Assembly: GCF_900163965.1 (NCBI RefSeq)
Contig: NZ_FULE01000056.1
Coordinates: forward strand, 1-36,829
DNA from: Vibrio ruber DSM 16370
Lineage (GTDB): Bacteria > Pseudomonadota > Gammaproteobacteria > Enterobacterales > Vibrionaceae
Length of the DNA stretch: 36,829 bases
Direction: 5' to 3'
In this document: positions 7,683 through 16,374 of the stretch, piece by piece
Layout of the letters: every line of letters begins with the position of its first letter
How positions within the stretch are numbered: position 1 is the stretch's first letter
Translations under genes and position numbers: made by a program
Notes under the pieces: generated by a model
What the model saw: only the letters and a program-made list of their open reading frames with translations
The model's database searches: none
Told to the model about the DNA's origin: nothing

Positions 7683-8428
7683 GCATCAAGTATCCCGTGT
7701 TTTTGGAGTAACTGAAAAAAGTTGGCACGATTGCCGGTACAACGAATCTTTCTCTTGATGGTTTCAATGCGTTTTCGTTCCGCGGATTCACTGCAATGAT
7801 GTTGCCAGGCGATTTCTTTGGGGGAATGAAAAGATAACAGAAGGCGGATGGTGCTCATCTCTTTCGCGGTCAGGACAATATCACCAAACCGGAAATGGTT
7901 TTGCTCATTCATATGAGCATTTGTTGTGTCGGATAGGGCGGCCATCGACTGATAGGGGAGCGTTGCAACCTGATGTTTCAGCCATAATTTGTGAGCATGA
8001 TAAGCCAGATAAGGACGCAGGACTGCCAGTTGATGACTTTCCTGACTGGTGAGTTGACGGCGACAGGCTAAAGAGACGATTTCAGTACGTTGTGAGCATA
8101 ACCAAGTATAATCTACTTTATCCGGGATACGAAATTTACTTAATAAATGATGATATTCTTCATCTTTGTCCCGCCATGATGAAAGCCCCGGTGACATGCG
8201 CGTTCCCACTGTTCTGTTTAATCCTTGCTCCCAGTAGCTCAGGTGCCAGTCATAATCTGTTGATAAGGTATAGATTTCTTGCGTGTCCAGTGAGACCACT
8301 GAATAGCTGATATGTATGGCATCGTCATATATTTTGGAAATCAGTCGGCTGAACTGAGTGCAAGCCTTTGCCATTTCTATTGAACTAACATCCATTTTGG
8401 GCGGATTCCTATGTTGCTTATCATGCAT
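7652..8428 (-). CDS. LuxR-type helix-turn-helix transcriptional regulator
   Basis: The product is 258 residues. The C-terminal LuxR/GerE-type helix-turn-helix covers about residues 185-250: FGDIVLTAKEMSTIRLLL, then SPKEIAWQHHCSESAERKRIETIKRKI, matching the LTxxE and S-x-KEIA pattern. The N-terminal ~180 residues match no sensor domain I recognise, and there is no receiver domain. I keep the ATG at 8426-8428, but a second ATG (MDVSSIEMAK) 33 bp later has a clearer AGGA ribosome site and may be the real start. It is the first gene of a three-gene leftward operon with the VOC protein and the permease, and probably controls it. Confidence 0.75.
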   Translation of the reverse strand: MHDKQHRNPPKMDVSSIEMAKACTQFSRLISKIYDDAIHISYSVVSLDTQEIYTLSTDYDWHLSYWEQGLNRTVGTRMSPGLSSWRDKDEEYHHLLSKFRIPDKVDYTWLCSQRTEIVSLACRRQLTSQESHQLAVLRPYLAYHAHKLWLKHQVATLPYQSMAALSDTTNAHMNEQNHFRFGDIVLTAKEMSTIRLLLSFHSPKEIAWQHHCSESAERKRIETIKRKIRCTGNRANFFQLLQKHGILDACLDVYTTSL

Positions 8429-8562
8429 ATAAAAGAACTGGCGCGATTATACTACTCGTTGCTATTCCATTTGCAACCTGTCAAAAAATACCACCTGTTT
8501 TTTATATTTTTTTGCGGCATGATCAGACGATAACAATCAAAAATTGGTTAGAGATGTGGCTT

Positions 8563-8760
8563 ATGAATAGTACCCAACATAAACTTGATGAGATCTTTTT
8601 TTGGTGCAATGTCGTCATGGAGTGCCGTAAACACCAAGAAGCATACCCGACTCAAAAGCAGGAAAGGGCGGCTTTGCTACGTTCTATCGAAGCATTACAG
8701 ACAACAATCAGTCTGAATATGGAATCACTGATGATCGGTGACTCCAAGGGGCAAGCTTGA
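8563..8760 (+). CDS. Small hypothetical protein
   Basis: The product is about 65 residues starting MNSTQHKLDEIFFWCN; an ATG three codons earlier (8554) and a TTG at 8512 are in frame. It is hydrophilic, mostly helical in appearance, with Cys residues near residues 15 and 20 and no signal peptide or membrane segment. I recognise no family. It stands alone between the divergent LuxR-type operon and the LysR gene. The codon use looks normal, so it is probably a real small gene. Confidence 0.45.
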   Translation: MNSTQHKLDEIFFWCNVVMECRKHQEAYPTQKQERAALLRSIEALQTTISLNMESLMIGDSKGQA

Positions 8761-8818
8761 GGTAGTCATGATTGACCATCCCCAAGCCTATTGATCACGC
8801 ATGGGTGTGCGTTTTGTA

Positions 8819-9679
8819 TCAACGATTCACCTTCTGGATAAACGCCCGTCGAACCGGGTCAGAAAAATTAGCATTCCATAATAATCCCACCGACCATTTC
8901 GCATGATCACCATTGAGTGGAATAAAGCGAATCTGGGGCTGGCTGATACGGGCTACGCTCGCAGGAATAATGGTGTATCCCAAACGGGCAGAGACTAAAG
9001 CGAGTAAGGTGATGATGTCATCAGCCTCTTCAACGACAGTTGGCCTCTGTTGTGTTTCCCACAAATAAGTCGTGATGTGTTTGTTCATCGTCGGGTTTTT
9101 ATCCCGGCTTAGCGCAAGATAATGATGGTGACTCAATGACTGCCATAAATGTTGTTCATCGATGTTTTCTTCTTGATGAATGGCAATCGCGAGTCGGTCG
9201 GAGAAGAGGGGGATAGCGGTTAATGGCGGTTCGACAGGGAGACGATCAAACCCTAGTTGCAAATTACCGATCAGGAGTTCCTCGACCAGTTTGTGGGATG
9301 GGTAATCATTCAGTGTGACATGAACATCCGGATAGTCCTGCTTAAAGCGGGCAATGTAATTGGGGGCTTCATGAAATGAAGAGATGCCATAACCAATGTT
9401 CAGATGTCCTGATGTTCCTTCTGCAACAAATGCGGCTAAGGTTTGGAATGACTCAAATCCTTTCAGCACTCGTTTGGCTTCTGGCAGAAGGACGCTTCCC
9501 ATCGGGGTCAATGCAGCCCCGTGGCGACCGCGATCAAATAATACGACATTGAGTTGTTCTTCTAGCCGTTTGATCTTCTTGGTGAGTGCCGATTGCGTAA
9601 TGTAAAGATGTTCCGAGGCGACCCGATAATTTTTATCATCTGCAAGTTGGCAAAAAGTGCGAAGTAAGTCTACATCCAT
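8819..9679 (-). CDS. LysR-family transcriptional regulator
   Basis: The product is 286 residues with the standard LysR layout. The N-terminal winged helix-turn-helix is MDVDLLRTFCQLADDKNYRVASEHLYITQSALTKKIKRLEEQL in outline, and the effector-binding domain (about 90-286) begins GHLNIGYGISS. It is transcribed away from the TRAP binding-protein gene with a 516-bp intergenic region between them, the usual arrangement for a LysR protein controlling its neighbour. Its effector could be SQ, an SQ glycoside or a metabolite such as SLA; this is inference from position. A DeoR-type repressor lies inside the same cluster, so the cluster may have two layers of control. Confidence 0.85.
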   Translation of the reverse strand: MDVDLLRTFCQLADDKNYRVASEHLYITQSALTKKIKRLEEQLNVVLFDRGRHGAALTPMGSVLLPEAKRVLKGFESFQTLAAFVAEGTSGHLNIGYGISSFHEAPNYIARFKQDYPDVHVTLNDYPSHKLVEELLIGNLQLGFDRLPVEPPLTAIPLFSDRLAIAIHQEENIDEQHLWQSLSHHHYLALSRDKNPTMNKHITTYLWETQQRPTVVEEADDIITLLALVSARLGYTIIPASVARISQPQIRFIPLNGDHAKWSVGLLWNANFSDPVRRAFIQKVNR

Positions 9680-10195
9680 TCCATTTCGGACTCAAAAACT
9701 GAATTTTTTTCATTATAACTAATCGATTCGGTTTTTTATAGTTGAGAGTGTGGGAACGAAGATAAGAGTATAGGTGTTTGCTGCTGGATTTTATTTTTCA
9801 TTACTTTATTTGATTTGGTGCCCTCGTTGTCGGTTTGAACCTGTTTGTCGCGATATTTTATGCAACAAGATTAATTGCTCGAACTGTATATGTTATTCAC
9901 GGCAGTACACTAATTATGTATTGAAGCGCATATATTTTTGAGTTGTCTTTATGGTACGCATTAAGACTAATTATTTGGAGTGAGATACAGATCGCTATTA
10001 TTTCATTGTGAATTGTGAATTGTGAATTGTGAATTAGATTCTATGTTCATCATGATAATTGATCACGAAATAAGCGCATCGCCTCATATAACTCCAGTGA
10101 GTTATCTAAAAATTATACAAACTGCTCTTCGACTGAATAAAGCAATAATAAGAAGAGTCGGAATCAATAATCCAATAATGTAAAAGGGAAATTAT
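9680..10195. other. Intergenic control region between the LysR gene and the TRAP binding-protein gene
   Basis: This 516-bp A/T-rich stretch has no credible gene. It must hold the divergent promoters of the LysR regulator and the TRAP binding-protein gene. The striking element is the TTGTGAA heptamer repeat at 10006-10033. The 14-bp motif found elsewhere in the SQ cluster was not seen here, which fits separate control by the LysR protein. Confidence 0.6.
10006..10033. repeat. Heptanucleotide tandem repeat (TTGTGAA)x4
   Basis: There are four perfect head-to-tail TTGTGAA units about 160 bp upstream of the TRAP binding-protein start. Each unit contains TGTGA, the CRP half-site, but without the paired TCACA at the right spacing. 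A 7-bp unit changes promoter length and helical phase when copies are gained or lost. Confidence 0.8.
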
Positions 10196-11245
10196 ATGAA
10201 AAAGACATTACTAAGTCTGGCAATGGCCTCACTTGCACTTGCCGGAGCTGCTCACGCTGAAACATACAAGTTAACGGTACCTCATGTGACATCTACCGAT
10301 GGTTATAACCACCAATCGTTATTGGTGTTTAAAAACTATGTTGAGTCACGTTCAAACGGTCAGATCAAAGTTGATATCTATCCTTCAGGTCAGTTGTGCT
10401 CCAATGTAAAAGAGTGTATTGCCGGTGTACAGGCCGGGATGTTTGACTACTTTCAAACCACGATTCCAGAGTTGGGTAATTTTTGGCAGCCAATTGGGGC
10501 GTTCGACCTGCCTTATCTTTTACCAAATGACCGTGTGGCAGAGTGTGTTTATGACAATGAACAGCTCATTGGCGATGTCCGCAAAGAGATTCTTAAACAC
10601 GCGCCGAATGTCCGTTTGATGGCCGTGTCAAACTCTGGTGGCTGGCGTAACATCGCCACTACGAAAAAACAGGTGAAAAAACCTGAAGATGTTCAAGGGC
10701 TGAAGCTACGTACCGTTCCGGCCAAAACTCAACAGGATTTAGTGAAAGCTCTCGGCGGGGCACCAACACCGATTGCGTGGCCTGAAGTGTATACGGCACT
10801 GTCGACCGGGATGGTAGACGGAACGAAGAACGGTATCGTTGATATCATCATGAACAAATTCCATGAGAGTCTCCGTTATATGATTCTGGACGGGCATGGT
10901 TATATGGGCGGAGCCTGGGTCTTTAACGACAAGAAGTTCAATTCATTCCCGGATGATTTGAAACAGGTCGTTGTTGATGGTATCGCGGCTCAGAATCAAT
11001 ACCTACGCGCTTATCCAAAACATAAAGAATACTCAGCTTACGAAGAATTTAAGAAAGCCGGCGGTGTTATTTATAACCCGACAGCAAAAGAAAAAGAGGC
11101 TTTTAAAGTCGCTGCTGAACCTGTGAAAACTGAATTTTTGAAAGAAAATGGTGCTGAAGGTAAAAAATGGCTACAGCGTTTCGAGCAGGAAATAAATACA
11201 TGCGAAATGAAAATTAAAGCAAACTACAAACTTCAGCTAAATTAA
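10196..11245 (+). CDS. dctP: TRAP transporter substrate-binding protein (DctP family), probable SQ or SQ-glycoside binder
   Basis: The product is a 349-residue periplasmic protein. Its signal peptide is MKKTLLSLAMASLALAGAAHA, with cleavage expected after residue 21. The mature part follows the DctP fold: YKLTVPHVTSTDG at the start, YPSGQLCSN, a region around LKLRTVPAKTQQ where DctP proteins carry the ligand-contacting Arg, and AWPEVYTALSTGMVDGTKNG. The start has AAGGGAAA upstream. It sits first in the SQ cluster, immediately before the sulfoquinovosidase gene, while its membrane partners lie 11.5 kb downstream next to the aldolase and isomerase genes. TRAP binding proteins for other organosulfonates are known; SQ or sulfoquinovosyl glycerol as ligand here is inferred from context. 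A terminator-like hairpin follows it. Confidence 0.88.
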   Translation: MKKTLLSLAMASLALAGAAHAETYKLTVPHVTSTDGYNHQSLLVFKNYVESRSNGQIKVDIYPSGQLCSNVKECIAGVQAGMFDYFQTTIPELGNFWQPIGAFDLPYLLPNDRVAECVYDNEQLIGDVRKEILKHAPNVRLMAVSNSGGWRNIATTKKQVKKPEDVQGLKLRTVPAKTQQDLVKALGGAPTPIAWPEVYTALSTGMVDGTKNGIVDIIMNKFHESLRYMILDGHGYMGGAWVFNDKKFNSFPDDLKQVVVDGIAAQNQYLRAYPKHKEYSAYEEFKKAGGVIYNPTAKEKEAFKVAAEPVKTEFLKENGAEGKKWLQRFEQEINTCEMKIKANYKLQLN

Positions 11246-11281
11246 TTCGATAGTTATATCCTGAAAATATTAACAACAATC

Positions 11282-11308
11282 AGGTGCACTTTTATTCCGG
11301 GTGCACCT
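11282..11308 (+). terminator. Partial terminator between the TRAP binding-protein gene and yihQ
   Basis: A perfect 8-bp stem, aggtgcac (11282-11289) and gtgcacct (11301-11308), with an 11-nt loop is followed by ttattttct. It lies 37 bp after the binding-protein stop and 31 bp before the yihQ start. It should lower downstream transcription or protect the 3' end, giving more binding protein than enzyme. Confidence 0.65.
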
Positions 11309-11339
11309 TTATTTTCTCAAAATTTTGGAAGCCGCCATT

Positions 11340-13346
11340 ATGGAACTGACCTACGATAATACTGGTTTTAAAATTACCCATAAGGGTCGAGTTGTTTTAA
11401 AACATTCAGAAACAAATCCTGCATTATATTTAGGTGTGGGTCAAAGTACCTTTGATATGTATCGTGGAAACTTTGATATTAAAGATTATCTCACCGAGCG
11501 TTTGCCATTGAAACAATTTACCGTGACAGAAAACGCTGAAGATTATGTCATTACCTTGAGCCTGAATGGTCAGGGTGCGTTGATAGCCCGTGTGTTTGAA
11601 ACCGCAGAACAGCGATTGAAAATAGAATTTACCTCACTGGATGAAACTTATAATCGTTTTTGGATTCGAATCGCTGCGACTGAAGATGAATTGGTTTATG
11701 GCTGTGGTGAGCAGTTAAGTTATTTTAATCTGCGCGGTAAAAATTTCCCGTTGTGGAGTTCAGAACCCGGGGTCGGTCGCAATAAAAATACTTACACCAC
11801 ATGGCAAGCGGATGTGAAAGATAAAGCCGGTGGCGATTATTACAATACCAACTACCCACAACCTACTTTTGTGTCGGATAAAAAATATTTCTGTCATTTA
11901 GAAACGACCGCTTATGCTGATTTTGATTTTACTCATGCGCTGTATCATGAATTGCAGTGCTGGAGTATTCCCGAGTATTTGTTGTTTGATGCTGAAGCAT
12001 CATTTCCCGAATTAATGACCAATATGACAGATGTATTTGGTCGCCAGCCTGCATTACCGGAATGGGTGTATAACGGTGTGATTCTGGGCATTCAGGGCGG
12101 GACGGAAATAACCTTGAATAAAATCGCTGCGGCAAAAGAAGCCGGTATTGAGGTCGCGGGGGTCTGGTGTCAGGACTGGCAAGGGATCAAAATGACATCA
12201 TTTGGAAAGCGGCTGCAATGGGACTGGCAATGGAATGCAGCGCTCTACCCGGAGCTGGACACCAAAATTCATCAGCTGAAAGAACAAGGCATACGTTTCC
12301 TTGGCTATATTAATCCCTATGTGTTGCAAGATTTTCCGCTCTACAATGAAGCGCAGCGTCAAGGCTATCTGGCAACGCAGAGCGATGGTTCAAAATATCT
12401 GGTTGATTTTGGTGAGTTTTATTGTGGTGTGGTTGATTTTACCAATCCGGATGCCTGTGCATGGTACAAAGATATTATCCGCCACAACATGATTGATTTT
12501 GGCCTGGATGGGTGGATGGGGGACTTCGGTGAATATTTGCCAACGGATTGTACTTTATTCAACGGTGAGAGTGCGGAAATAGAGCATAACAAATGGCCTT
12601 ATCGTTGGGCAAAAGTACAGCATGAAGCAATTGCCGAAGCCGGTAAAACGAATGATATCCTATTCTTTATGCGTGCCGGTGGCACGGGGATTCAAGGTTA
12701 TTGTCATGCTTTATGGGCGGGTGACCAGTCGGTTATCTGGGAAAAAGATGATGGTTTGGCTTCAGTCATCCCGGCGGCGTTATCTGCCGGACTGATGGGG
12801 AACGGAATCAGTCACAGTGATATTGGGGGTTATACGACCTTACATGGCAACCGACGTTCAAAAGAACTGTTCCAGCGCTGGGCTGAAATGGCGGCCTTTA
12901 CGCCCATTATGCGTAGTCATGAAGGGAACCGGCCTGATGACAACCATCAATATGACACAGATGCAGAAACGATGGCCCATTTAGCGCGCATGACAAAGAT
13001 CTACAAACATCTTAAGCCATATATCCGGTCAGCGGTTATTGAGAATGCGACAAAAGGGATGCCGGTTCAGCGTCCGCTGTTTATGCATTATGAGCAAGAC
13101 AGCGAAGCTTATCATATCCAGTATCAGTATCTGTTCGGGCGTGATTTGCTGGTTGCGCCAGTGTACAACCAAGGTGAAACGGTGAAACAGCTGTATCTGC
13201 CAGAAGATGAGTGGGTCCACGTCTGGAGCGGTAAAGTCTTTATGGGCGGTTGGGTTGAAGTGGATGCACCTGTCGGACAACCGCCGGTGTTTTACCGTAA
13301 ACAGTCAAAAGATGCCCGGTTGCTGGCGGAGATCAGCCGCTACTAG
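11340..13346 (+). CDS. yihQ: Sulfoquinovosidase (GH31), YihQ
   Basis: The product is a 668-residue glycoside hydrolase that releases sulfoquinovose from its glycosides, such as sulfoquinovosyl glycerol. It matches E. coli YihQ along its whole length (YGCGEQ, LWSSEPGVGRNK, GILGIQGGTE-like, IGGYTTL). The catalytic nucleophile D395 (GWMGDFGEYLP) and acid/base D462 (WAGDQ) are present. The residues I recall as sulfonate contacts in E. coli YihQ (Q288, R301, W304, Y508) appear here as Q278, R291, W294 and Y498, all at the same offset of 10, which separates it from ordinary alpha-glucosidases. There is no signal peptide, so it acts in the cytoplasm. The ATG at 11340 is used because the homologous N-terminus starts there and GGAAG precedes it. 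Confidence 0.95.
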   Translation: MELTYDNTGFKITHKGRVVLKHSETNPALYLGVGQSTFDMYRGNFDIKDYLTERLPLKQFTVTENAEDYVITLSLNGQGALIARVFETAEQRLKIEFTSLDETYNRFWIRIAATEDELVYGCGEQLSYFNLRGKNFPLWSSEPGVGRNKNTYTTWQADVKDKAGGDYYNTNYPQPTFVSDKKYFCHLETTAYADFDFTHALYHELQCWSIPEYLLFDAEASFPELMTNMTDVFGRQPALPEWVYNGVILGIQGGTEITLNKIAAAKEAGIEVAGVWCQDWQGIKMTSFGKRLQWDWQWNAALYPELDTKIHQLKEQGIRFLGYINPYVLQDFPLYNEAQRQGYLATQSDGSKYLVDFGEFYCGVVDFTNPDACAWYKDIIRHNMIDFGLDGWMGDFGEYLPTDCTLFNGESAEIEHNKWPYRWAKVQHEAIAEAGKTNDILFFMRAGGTGIQGYCHALWAGDQSVIWEKDDGLASVIPAALSAGLMGNGISHSDIGGYTTLHGNRRSKELFQRWAEMAAFTPIMRSHEGNRPDDNHQYDTDAETMAHLARMTKIYKHLKPYIRSAVIENATKGMPVQRPLFMHYEQDSEAYHIQYQYLFGRDLLVAPVYNQGETVKQLYLPEDEWVHVWSGKVFMGGWVEVDAPVGQPPVFYRKQSKDARLLAEISRY

Positions 13347-13425
13347 CGACTAATATTAAATATCGGTCTGCGACTGACCATCGTCAGTACACGGATTAAT
13401 TTTCAACCTGATGTGAAATTCATAG

Positions 13426-13447
13426 GTCCCTTCGGATTCGGAGGGAC
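13426..13447 (+). repeat. Short hairpin between yihQ and the DHA kinase gene
   Basis: gtccct (13426-13431) can pair with agggac (13442-13447) around a 10-nt loop in the 134-bp gap. There is no T run, so it is more likely an mRNA stability element than a terminator. Confidence 0.35.
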
Positions 13448-13480
13448 AACCCCAATTCATTTGAAGAAAAGTGGAACGCT

Positions 13481-15118
13481 ATGTCTGACCTAATATTTAA
13501 TCATAAAGAATCTTTTGTGATGGATTCGATCCGAGGCACGTTGTACACCGCTTGCCACGATAATTTAACACTGCTCGACTTTAATAACGGTATTAAAGTC
13601 GTTGCGCGCAATGACTGGCACAAAGATAAAGTTGCCCTGATTTGTGGCGGTGGTTCCGGTCATGAACCGGCACACGCTGGTTTTGTCGGTAAAGGAATGC
13701 TCACTGCTGCGGTTTGTGGGGATTTATTTGCTGCCCCGAGTGTCGATGCGGTGTTGAGTGCCATTCTGCACGTGACGGGAGATGCGGGCTGTTTGGTGAT
13801 TATCAAGAATTACACCGGGGATCGTCTCAACTTCGGGCTGGCTGTCGAAAAAGCCAAGGAGATGGGACGTCACGTTGATCTGGTTGTGGTTGGTGATGAT
13901 ATCTCCATTCCCGGTAATCCGCAGCCCCGTGGTATTGCAGGAACCCTGTTGGTTCAGAAAGTTGCAGGATATGTCGCTGAACATGGTGGCACACTTGAAC
14001 AAGTCAAACAGGCTGCTCAGGATGCACATGAAAAGATTGCTTCCATCGGCGTCGCTTTAACCAGTTGTTCTTTACCGGGAGAAACACAACGAGAAGAGCG
14101 TATTGCATCAGGCAAAGCGGAACTCGGTTTAGGAATTCACGGAGAATCAGGTATTGAAACTATCGACTTACCGAAAGCCAAGGCTCTCGTTGCGACAATG
14201 GTGAGCAAGCTCATTGAAGCGAAACCAATCACCGAGAATGCGATTTTACTGAATAACCTTGGTGGCTTATCACCGATTGAGATGAACATTGTTGCCAATG
14301 AAGTCATGGCTTCAGAGCTTGGCCAACAGGCGAAACTGATCATCACCGGTGCATTGATGACTGCCGTTGATATGAAAGGGTTCTCTCTCTCAACCATTCA
14401 GCTGACAGAGAATATTGTTAAAGCACTTTCATTTGAGGTAGAGACGGCTGGCTGGCCGGGTGTCGCACAGTGTCGTGATCTGCCGGTAACCCAGTGCGAT
14501 AGCCTGATTGACAAGAAAACGTATGAGCCATCTCATGATGAAGATACCGCAGCGGTTGTGCACAGTGTCTGTCGGGCGATCATTGATATTGAAGCGGAGC
14601 TGAATCATCTGGATGCGATTGTCGGGGATGGTGATACCGGCTCAACATTTGCTGCCGGTGCCCGTCAGGTATTGGCGCAGTTGGAAGCTAAACAGCTCCC
14701 GTTACAAGATAAAGCCAAACTGATGACGACCATCGCAGACTGTCTGACGTCAGTGATGGGCGGCTCATCCGGAGTGCTGCTTTCTATCATGTTTACAGCG
14801 GCAGGTCGCGATTATGAACGCCATGGTTCTCTTCCTCAGGCGCTGCAAGCCGGCTTGCAGCAGATGATGGCTTATGGCGGGGCGAAACCGGGAGATCGCA
14901 CGATGATCGATGCGCTTTCTCCGGCTCTGAATGCCTGGCAACAACATGGTTTTGCTGCGGCGATTGATGCCGCCAAAGCGGGCGCTGAAGCGACAGTGGC
15001 GATGACACACGCAAAAGCCGGCCGCTCATCTTATCTGAACAGTGACAACCTGTCTGGCAACAAAGATCCCGGTGCTTTTGCCGTTGAGGTTGTCTTTCGT
15101 CAGTTCACATCCAAATAG
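13481..15118 (+). CDS. dhaK: ATP-dependent dihydroxyacetone kinase, fused DhaK-DhaL
   Basis: The product is 545 residues with both kinase halves in one chain. The DhaK domain (about 15-330) has CGGGSGHEPAHAGFVG and GLGIHGE, where H220 is the His that binds dihydroxyacetone covalently. The DhaL domain (about 355-545) has the Mg-ATP motif D378-x4-D383-G-D385, GGSSGVL and GAKPGDRTMID. This fused, ATP-using form differs from the PTS-linked three-part E. coli enzyme. It converts dihydroxyacetone to DHAP. It is followed 59 bp later by glycerol dehydrogenase, so the two take glycerol to DHAP. Next to sulfoquinovosidase the logical glycerol source is sulfoquinovosyl glycerol. An alternative role on a sulfonated triose is less likely. 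Confidence 0.93.
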   Translation: MSDLIFNHKESFVMDSIRGTLYTACHDNLTLLDFNNGIKVVARNDWHKDKVALICGGGSGHEPAHAGFVGKGMLTAAVCGDLFAAPSVDAVLSAILHVTGDAGCLVIIKNYTGDRLNFGLAVEKAKEMGRHVDLVVVGDDISIPGNPQPRGIAGTLLVQKVAGYVAEHGGTLEQVKQAAQDAHEKIASIGVALTSCSLPGETQREERIASGKAELGLGIHGESGIETIDLPKAKALVATMVSKLIEAKPITENAILLNNLGGLSPIEMNIVANEVMASELGQQAKLIITGALMTAVDMKGFSLSTIQLTENIVKALSFEVETAGWPGVAQCRDLPVTQCDSLIDKKTYEPSHDEDTAAVVHSVCRAIIDIEAELNHLDAIVGDGDTGSTFAAGARQVLAQLEAKQLPLQDKAKLMTTIADCLTSVMGGSSGVLLSIMFTAAGRDYERHGSLPQALQAGLQQMMAYGGAKPGDRTMIDALSPALNAWQQHGFAAAIDAAKAGAEATVAMTHAKAGRSSYLNSDNLSGNKDPGAFAVEVVFRQFTSK

Positions 15119-15177
15119 GCAATAGCCGGGTTGGCCGAATGAGCCTATCAGTTCAAGTACAATAGAAGGATTCAGTT

Positions 15178-16260
15178 ATGGACACGATTATTATTTCTCC
15201 AAGTAAATATATTCAGGGAAACGGTGCACTAGATAATATTGGTAAATATGTTTCGGTGTTTGGTCAGAGACCTTTGGCTATCGCGGATGATTTCGTGATG
15301 GGACTAACGCGGGAGCGCGTTGCAGCGAGCAGTGAGCAGGAAAACCTCAAAATAGGTTTTGATATATTTGGCGGAGAATGTTCCCGGGTTGAAATTGAAC
15401 GCCTTATCGATGTGTGCCGCACACAGGAGAACGATGTGATCATCGGGATTGGTGGCGGAAAAACGCTGGATACAGCAAAGTCGGTTGCGTATTACTCGAA
15501 AATTCCGGTTGTGATTGTACCGACGATTGCATCAACCGATGCCCCGACTTCTGCACTGGCGGTCATCTACACGCCAGAGGGCGAATTTAGTGAATACCTG
15601 ATGTTTCCGTCGAATCCGAATATGGTGATTATGGATACCGGTATTATCGCTGCTGCACCGGTTCGCACATTGGTTGCCGGTATGGGAGATGCGATGTCGA
15701 CCTACTTTGAAGCTCGTGCCAATGGGTTATCTGGAAAAGCAACTATGGCTGGTGGCGTGCCGACCCGGGCAGCTCAGGCGCTGGCAAAATTATGCTATGA
15801 AACATTAATTGCCGACGGTGAAAAAGCCAAAGTTGCGGTTGAAAATGGTGTTGTAACCAAAGCGGTAGAAAACATTATTGAAGCGAATACGTACCTTTCA
15901 GGCATCGGGTTTGAAAGTTCAGGGCTAGCTGCTGCTCATGCGATTCATAACGGTTTGACGAAGCTGGAAGAGTGTCATCATCTGCTCCATGGTGAGAAAG
16001 TTGCTTTTGGTACGCTGACTCAGTTGGTACTTGAGAATGCGCCACAATCAGAGATCGATGAGGTGCTGAACTTCTGTCGCACCGTCGGTTTACCGACAAA
16101 TCTACATGAGATGGGGGTCAAAGCGCTGAATCATGACAAACTGAGGGAGGTTGCGAAAGCATCCTGTGCCGAGGGTGAAACGATTCATAACATGCCATTC
16201 CCCGTCACAGCCGATTCTGTCTATGCCGCCATTCTGACGGCGCATCAACTCGGTTTATAA
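15178..16260 (+). CDS. gldA: Glycerol dehydrogenase (NAD+, GldA type)
   Basis: The product is a 360-residue iron/zinc-dependent alcohol dehydrogenase of the GldA branch, oxidising glycerol to dihydroxyacetone with NAD+. Visible features are the NAD-binding GIGGGKTLDTAK at about 90-101 and the metal ligands D171 (GMGDAMST), H254 (AAAHAIHNGL) and H271 (LLHGEKVAFG), close to the E. coli GldA positions. AGAAGGA precedes the ATG. It forms a pair with the upstream DHA kinase. A 20-bp tandem duplication covers its stop codon and 3' end (16251-16289), and a strong terminator follows at 16303-16328. Confidence 0.92.
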   Translation: MDTIIISPSKYIQGNGALDNIGKYVSVFGQRPLAIADDFVMGLTRERVAASSEQENLKIGFDIFGGECSRVEIERLIDVCRTQENDVIIGIGGGKTLDTAKSVAYYSKIPVVIVPTIASTDAPTSALAVIYTPEGEFSEYLMFPSNPNMVIMDTGIIAAAPVRTLVAGMGDAMSTYFEARANGLSGKATMAGGVPTRAAQALAKLCYETLIADGEKAKVAVENGVVTKAVENIIEANTYLSGIGFESSGLAAAHAIHNGLTKLEECHHLLHGEKVAFGTLTQLVLENAPQSEIDEVLNFCRTVGLPTNLHEMGVKALNHDKLREVAKASCAEGETIHNMPFPVTADSVYAAILTAHQLGL

Positions 16261-16289
16261 CATTACATTTCGGTTTATAACATTACATT
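16251..16289. repeat. Tandem duplication over the gldA stop codon
   Basis: cggtttataacattacatt occurs at 16251-16269 and again at 16271-16289. The first copy contains the last codons and the stop of gldA; the second is downstream. It is probably a recent slippage duplication with no coding effect. Confidence 0.85.
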
Positions 16290-16302
16290 GATTCGAATGA
16301 CG

Positions 16303-16328
16303 AAGCGGCTTTCATTGGAAAGCCGCTT
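16303..16328. terminator. Bidirectional terminator between gldA and the tauE-like gene
   Basis: An 11-bp perfect stem, aagcggctttc (16303-16313) and gaaagccgctt (16318-16328), has a 4-nt loop and then ttttta on the plus strand. It closes the gldA transcript; the opposite strand serves the convergent exporter gene. Confidence 0.9.
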
Positions 16329-16374
16329 TTTACTTGTCTAAACATGGATTGCTTTTCTGAAACGGATTGATTGT

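Noticed and set aside
11340..13346. Ordinary GH31 alpha-glucosidase or alpha-xylosidase
   Set aside because: The sulfonate-contact residues of YihQ (Q, R, W, Y) are all present at a constant offset and the neighbours are SQ genes.
15875..16099. Minus-strand frame inside gldA
   Set aside because: Shadow of a conserved enzyme gene.
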